From positions 1 through 64,000 of the forward strand of contig NZ_BFAV01000092.1 of the NCBI RefSeq assembly GCF_002933875.1: DNA of 64,000 bases, in the 5' to 3' direction. Made by a program: the position numbers and the translations under genes. The notes under the pieces are model-generated. The model saw only the letters and a list, made by a program, of their open reading frames with translations. It was not told the DNA's origin and ran no database searches. Positions within the stretch are counted from its first letter, which is position 1. Each line of letters opens with the position of its first letter. Of this stretch, positions 60,333-64,000 are shown piece after piece. Source of the stretch: Desulfocucumis palustris (lineage in GTDB: Bacteria; Bacillota; Desulfotomaculia; Desulfotomaculales; Desulfocucumaceae).

Positions 60333-61553
60333 ATGAGTATGGATAAAATAAGTTATGATTACAAAGATTATCCATTTCCGGAAAATTGGAGGGAATACAA
60401 GTTAAACCAACTGTTGGAAGTTGTTGAAAGGCCAGTTAATATGATTGATGACCAGGAATATTGCCTCATTACAATTAAACGAAATTTTGGAGGAATTGAA
60501 AGTCGAGGTAAATTGACTGGGAAAAAAATCTTAGTAAAAAACCAGTTCGAAATACGTGAAGGAGATTTTATTATTTCTAAAAGGCAAATAGTGCACGGAG
60601 CATGCGCTGTCGTCCCCAAGAACTATGAAGGGGCAACTGTATCCAACGAATATGATGTTATGAACTTTAATAACAGATTGTTATCATTATTCTTTGATTA
60701 CTATGTTCAATTGCCGTTTATGAGAAGATATTTTTATATTAACAGTGATGGCGTTCATGTTGAAAAATTACGATTTAAAACGGATGATTGGTTAAGACAA
60801 AGAATTCGTGTTCCTTCGATAATAGAACAACAACATATTGCCTCAATCCTTGCTACCAGTGACAAGGCCATTCGTTTAAAAGAACAGCTAATTATCGAAA
60901 AAAAACGGCAGAAAAAGTGGCTGATGCAGAACCTACTTACAGGCAAAAAACGCCTTTCTGGCTTCAAAAGTGATTGGCAAAAATTCGAAGTTGGACAAGT
61001 CATTTCCTTGTCATCGAAAAAGATCAATCCAATTATTGAAAAGCGAGTATTTAAATGTATTGAATTAGAGCATATTGAATCAGAAACTGGGAGACTCTTA
61101 GGTTCTACAATATCTTCAATGCAAAAAAGTAATAAAAATTATTTTAAAAATGGTGATGTTTTGTTTGGTAAACTAAGGCCCTATTTAAAAAAATTTTATT
61201 ATGCAACACATGAGGGAGTTTGCTCAAGTGAGATATGGGTTTTAAGACCAAATAATAAGAATTTGCTACCCCAATATTTATATTATATTGTTCAATCATC
61301 CCAATTTATTGAAAAATGCTGTGTTTCAAGCGGTTCGAAGATGCCTCGGGCGGATTGGGATTATGTTTTAAATCTAGTCATTCTTCTTCCGCCTCTTTCA
61401 GAGCAAACCATTATTGCTAAAACCTTAGCAATAACAGATCGTGCAATAGACCTGCACGAAAAGCAGCTTGAGGAGCTTAAAAAACAGAAAAAAGCCCTGA
61501 TGCAGCTGCTGCTGACAGGAATTGTGAGAGTCAACACGGGGAAGGTGAATTAA
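60333..61553 (+). CDS. hsdS: Type I restriction-modification specificity subunit
   Basis: A 406-residue, full-length HsdS with two target-recognition domains (about 1-165 and 215-360). Each is followed by a conserved helical spacer (SIIEQQHIASILATSDKAIR and LLPPLSEQTIIAKTLAITDR). ATG at 60333 follows AGGTGG. It ends in TAATG overlapping hsdR. The coding sequence is more AT-rich than its neighbours in the TRDs, as usual for recombining specificity genes. Confidence 0.93.
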   Translation: MSMDKISYDYKDYPFPENWREYKLNQLLEVVERPVNMIDDQEYCLITIKRNFGGIESRGKLTGKKILVKNQFEIREGDFIISKRQIVHGACAVVPKNYEGATVSNEYDVMNFNNRLLSLFFDYYVQLPFMRRYFYINSDGVHVEKLRFKTDDWLRQRIRVPSIIEQQHIASILATSDKAIRLKEQLIIEKKRQKKWLMQNLLTGKKRLSGFKSDWQKFEVGQVISLSSKKINPIIEKRVFKCIELEHIESETGRLLGSTISSMQKSNKNYFKNGDVLFGKLRPYLKKFYYATHEGVCSSEIWVLRPNNKNLLPQYLYYIVQSSQFIEKCCVSSGSKMPRADWDYVLNLVILLPPLSEQTIIAKTLAITDRAIDLHEKQLEELKKQKKALMQLLLTGIVRVNTGKVN

Positions 61554-64000
61554 TGCCCAACCATACCATATTCAACGAACGTCCCGAGAGCCAGGAAAGA
61601 GCAATAAAAGTTTTAGAAAAATTAGGCTACCAATACATACCCCGTTCCCGGGCGGAAGCCTTGCGGGGGAGGCTTTCCAATGTTTTATTCCCCGAGGTTT
61701 TGCGCGAGTTTTTGCACCGCCAGTCCTTTGTGTACAGGGGCAAGCAAACACCTTTTTCCGACCGTTCCATCGGCAAGGCTATTAACGATATTGACGTGTC
61801 GCTTGTTTCCGGGCTGATGCCGGCGAGCAAGACAATCTATGACATGCTTCTATCCGGCAACAGCTATGAAGAGGAGTTGTTTGACGGCGGCCGCCAGTCC
61901 TTTGATTTAAAGTTTATCGACTGGGAGCATCCGGAGAACAATATATGGCAGGTCACAGACGAGTTTTCGGTAGAACGGACGAACGGCAGGTACGCGCGGC
62001 CGGATATAGTGCTGCTGGTCAATGGTATTCCCCTGGTGGTGATCGAGTGCAAAAAATCCAGTATTGATGTGGAAAAAGGAGTTGCCCAAAATATACGCAA
62101 CTGGCAGCCCGGCTATATTCCCCAGTTGTTTAAATATGCCCAGATCATTATGGCCGTGAACCCAAACGCCGTAAAATACGGCACTTGCGGTACGCCTTTC
62201 GAACACTTTAGCATATGGCGGGAAAAAGACTATAAATGGCAGCAGGAAAAATGCAATAATGCCAGCCCGGACGGAAAAGTCACCGAGCAGGACAGGGCTG
62301 TGGTTTCCATGCTCTCCGGGGATAGGTTGCTGGAACTTATTCGTTATTTCATTCTGTACGACAGCAATGTGAAGAAAATTGCCCGCTACCAGCAGTTTTT
62401 CGGTATTCAGGCAGCGATGAAACGCATTAAGGGGGAAGATGACAAGAGCACCAGAAGCGGGGTGATCTGGCATACCCAAGGCAGCGGAAAATCTCTCACC
62501 ATGGTGATGCTGGTTAAAAAAATAATAGCAGATCCGGATATCAGAGAGCCCCGCTTTGTGCTGGTCAACGACCGGATCAATCTGGATAAACAGCTGCGGG
62601 ATAATTTCGCCAAAACACAGCTTAATCCCGCCCGGGCAAAGACCGGCAAGGGCCTGATAGGCTTGTTAAATGACAAAGGTGAAACTATAATTACCACCCT
62701 GGTACATAAATTTGATGCGGCGGCTAAAAAAAGGGTAAAGATTAAAGACGACAATATTTTTTTGCTGGTGGACGAAAGCCATCGCACCCACTCGGGCGAA
62801 CTTCACGACTTTATGGTTGATGTGCTGCCCAATGCCACAAGAATAGGTTTTACCGGCACGCCGCTGCTGAAGAAACACAAGTTCAATACCTATGCGCAGT
62901 TTGGGCCGCTTATCGACACTTACCCTATCATTAGGGCCGTGGAGGATGGTGTCATTGTTCCCCTGGTCTATGAGGGCAGGATTATTCCGCAGGATGTGAC
63001 CAGCGAGAAGATTGACGATTATCTCAAATACATTATCGCGCCTCTGAACCCGGAGCGGCAGGAAGATATGAAGCGCAAATGGAGCCGGTTTTTGCCCCTG
63101 GCTCAGACCCGTCAGCGTATAGACATGGTGGCTTTTGACGTTCATGAGCACTTTATGCGTTATGCCAGACCGAAAGGGTTTAAAGCCATGATCGCAGCCT
63201 CCTCCCGCCCCACAGCGATTGATCTGCATAAATCCATAAGAATACTGGGCGGCGTAAAAACAGCGGTGGTGATATCACCCGAAAGTGTAAAAGAAGATGA
63301 TGAGCTGAACAGCCAAAACAAAGAGAAAATAAAGGCTTTTTTCAAAGAAGAGGTGGAGCCTCTCTTTGGCAACAACTACGAGGAATATGCCGACTGGGCC
63401 AAAAATAGCTTCATTGGCGGCGATGAGGTGGATATCCTAATTGTCAAGGATATGCTTTTGACCGGCTTTGATGCGCCGGTTGCCGCTGTATTGTATGTGG
63501 ATAAACCCATGAGGGAACATTCGCTGCTGCAGGCCATCGCCCGGGTCAACCGGGTTTACCCGGGTAAAGACTTCGGACTCATCGTGGATTACTGGGGCAT
63601 TTTTAGCAAGCTTAATACCGCCATGGATATGTATTCGGATGAAAAATCCGGCATGGATGGATATGATCAGGCCGATATAGAAAATACCGTTCAAGGCGCC
63701 GGTGAGCAAAAGTTAAAACTGGAAAAGGCTCATCAGGAACTATGGTATATATTTGAAGGAAAAGATTTTGATCGAAACAGTTCCGAGGGCTGGCAAAGCG
63801 TATTGGCAGAAAAGGAGCTGAGAAAAATTTTTTATGAAAGACTTTCAATATTTTCACGTTTACTGGATTTGGCTATGGGAAGCTACGCGTTGTATAGTGC
63901 CATTGGATATGACCAGATTCAGAAATATAAGCAGGATTTGCTTCATTTCCAAAAACTTCGCGGGGCACTTTTGCTCCGTTACAATGAGAAAGTGGATTTT
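61553..64000 (+). CDS. hsdR: Type I restriction enzyme HsdR subunit (partial)
   Basis: 816 codons are visible, and the frame stays open to the window edge. The N-terminal nuclease domain shows PDIVLLVNGIPLVVIECKKS (PD...ExK). The SF2 translocase has Walker A WHTQGSGKSLTM, the DEAD-box-like LLVDESHRTHSG, FTGTPLL, and motif VI around LQAIARVNRVYPGKDFG. Complete HsdR proteins are about 1000 residues, so roughly 200 are missing. ATG at 61553 overlaps the hsdS stop. Confidence 0.95.
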   Translation, partial: MPNHTIFNERPESQERAIKVLEKLGYQYIPRSRAEALRGRLSNVLFPEVLREFLHRQSFVYRGKQTPFSDRSIGKAINDIDVSLVSGLMPASKTIYDMLLSGNSYEEELFDGGRQSFDLKFIDWEHPENNIWQVTDEFSVERTNGRYARPDIVLLVNGIPLVVIECKKSSIDVEKGVAQNIRNWQPGYIPQLFKYAQIIMAVNPNAVKYGTCGTPFEHFSIWREKDYKWQQEKCNNASPDGKVTEQDRAVVSMLSGDRLLELIRYFILYDSNVKKIARYQQFFGIQAAMKRIKGEDDKSTRSGVIWHTQGSGKSLTMVMLVKKIIADPDIREPRFVLVNDRINLDKQLRDNFAKTQLNPARAKTGKGLIGLLNDKGETIITTLVHKFDAAAKKRVKIKDDNIFLLVDESHRTHSGELHDFMVDVLPNATRIGFTGTPLLKKHKFNTYAQFGPLIDTYPIIRAVEDGVIVPLVYEGRIIPQDVTSEKIDDYLKYIIAPLNPERQEDMKRKWSRFLPLAQTRQRIDMVAFDVHEHFMRYARPKGFKAMIAASSRPTAIDLHKSIRILGGVKTAVVISPESVKEDDELNSQNKEKIKAFFKEEVEPLFGNNYEEYADWAKNSFIGGDEVDILIVKDMLLTGFDAPVAAVLYVDKPMREHSLLQAIARVNRVYPGKDFGLIVDYWGIFSKLNTAMDMYSDEKSGMDGYDQADIENTVQGAGEQKLKLEKAHQELWYIFEGKDFDRNSSEGWQSVLAEKELRKIFYERLSIFSRLLDLAMGSYALYSAIGYDQIQKYKQDLLHFQKLRGALLLRYNEKVDF

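Noticed and set aside
1-64000. CRISPR arrays, tRNA or rRNA genes, complete insertion sequences, integrase or att sites
   Set aside because: None recognised on either strand. The repeats found are isolated palindromes or pairs, not spaced arrays, and no transposase or integrase is encoded.

Overview
The window looks like a chromosome segment of an anaerobic, spore-forming Firmicute of the Desulfotomaculum/Pelotomaculum type (Peptococcaceae). This is inferred from gene content and order: class III (anaerobic) ribonucleotide reductase, ferredoxin-dependent 2-oxoacid oxidoreductase, frequent TTG/GTG starts behind strong AGGAGG-type ribosome sites, and the order nrdR ... pgeF ... yggS-sepF-proC-yggT-ylmH-DUF167 that normally lies downstream of the division/sporulation cluster. 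I see no rRNA, tRNA, CRISPR array or intact transposase.

Layout. (1) 0.4-9.9 kb: nrdR-nrdD-nrdG, with paired NrdR boxes in front of nrdR; a LysM/BsuPI protein; an FmdB-type zinc ribbon; a beta-CASP nuclease; pgeF; an orphan PhoP-like regulator; two CBS-pair proteins. (2) 10.1-15.9 kb: a membrane histidine kinase and NtrC-type activator, then a small membrane protein, a TSUP (TauE/SafE) exporter and a TIGR02186-like exported protein. Copies of a GGGCA-N5-TGCCC dyad lie before the kinase and after the activator. (3) 16-23 kb: an orphan pstB behind a Pho-box-like array, then the ylm/sepF cluster. Two long hairpins whose stems differ by a compensatory change flank the DUF167 gene. (4) 22-28.6 kb: two YeiH-type exporters surrounding a NarX/NarL-like two-component pair, a Cache/PAS sensor with no output domain and a 39-residue membrane peptide. 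(5) 30.6-54.3 kb: a catabolic island. (6) 54.7-64 kb: nudC, a SEC-C protein, a truncated UPF0158 gene, an HNH endonuclease, and a type I restriction-modification locus running off the right edge, with a half-size hsdS, hsdM, a decayed dinD, a full hsdS and hsdR.

The catabolic island is the most interesting part. It holds two carboxylate importers (TAXI-TRAP and TctCBA), two paralogous zinc alcohol dehydrogenases, a fumarate-reductase-like flavoprotein, a 4-oxalocrotonate-type tautomerase, an MFS carrier, an HMG-CoA-lyase/isopropylmalate-synthase-like enzyme, a creatininase-family hydrolase, an aminotransferase, and a four-gene 2-oxoacid:ferredoxin oxidoreductase. A sigma54 activator with an unusual winged-helix C-terminus is encoded in the middle. 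Four transcription units begin with good -24/-12 (sigma54) promoters. Each has a copy of a shared ATTGGGTG-NN-AAT-N-GGG element about 70-110 bp upstream. I infer one regulon breaking down an imported carboxylate; the substrate cannot be named from sequence. The head of the second operon was copied in front of the first one and has since decayed to a pseudogene remnant.
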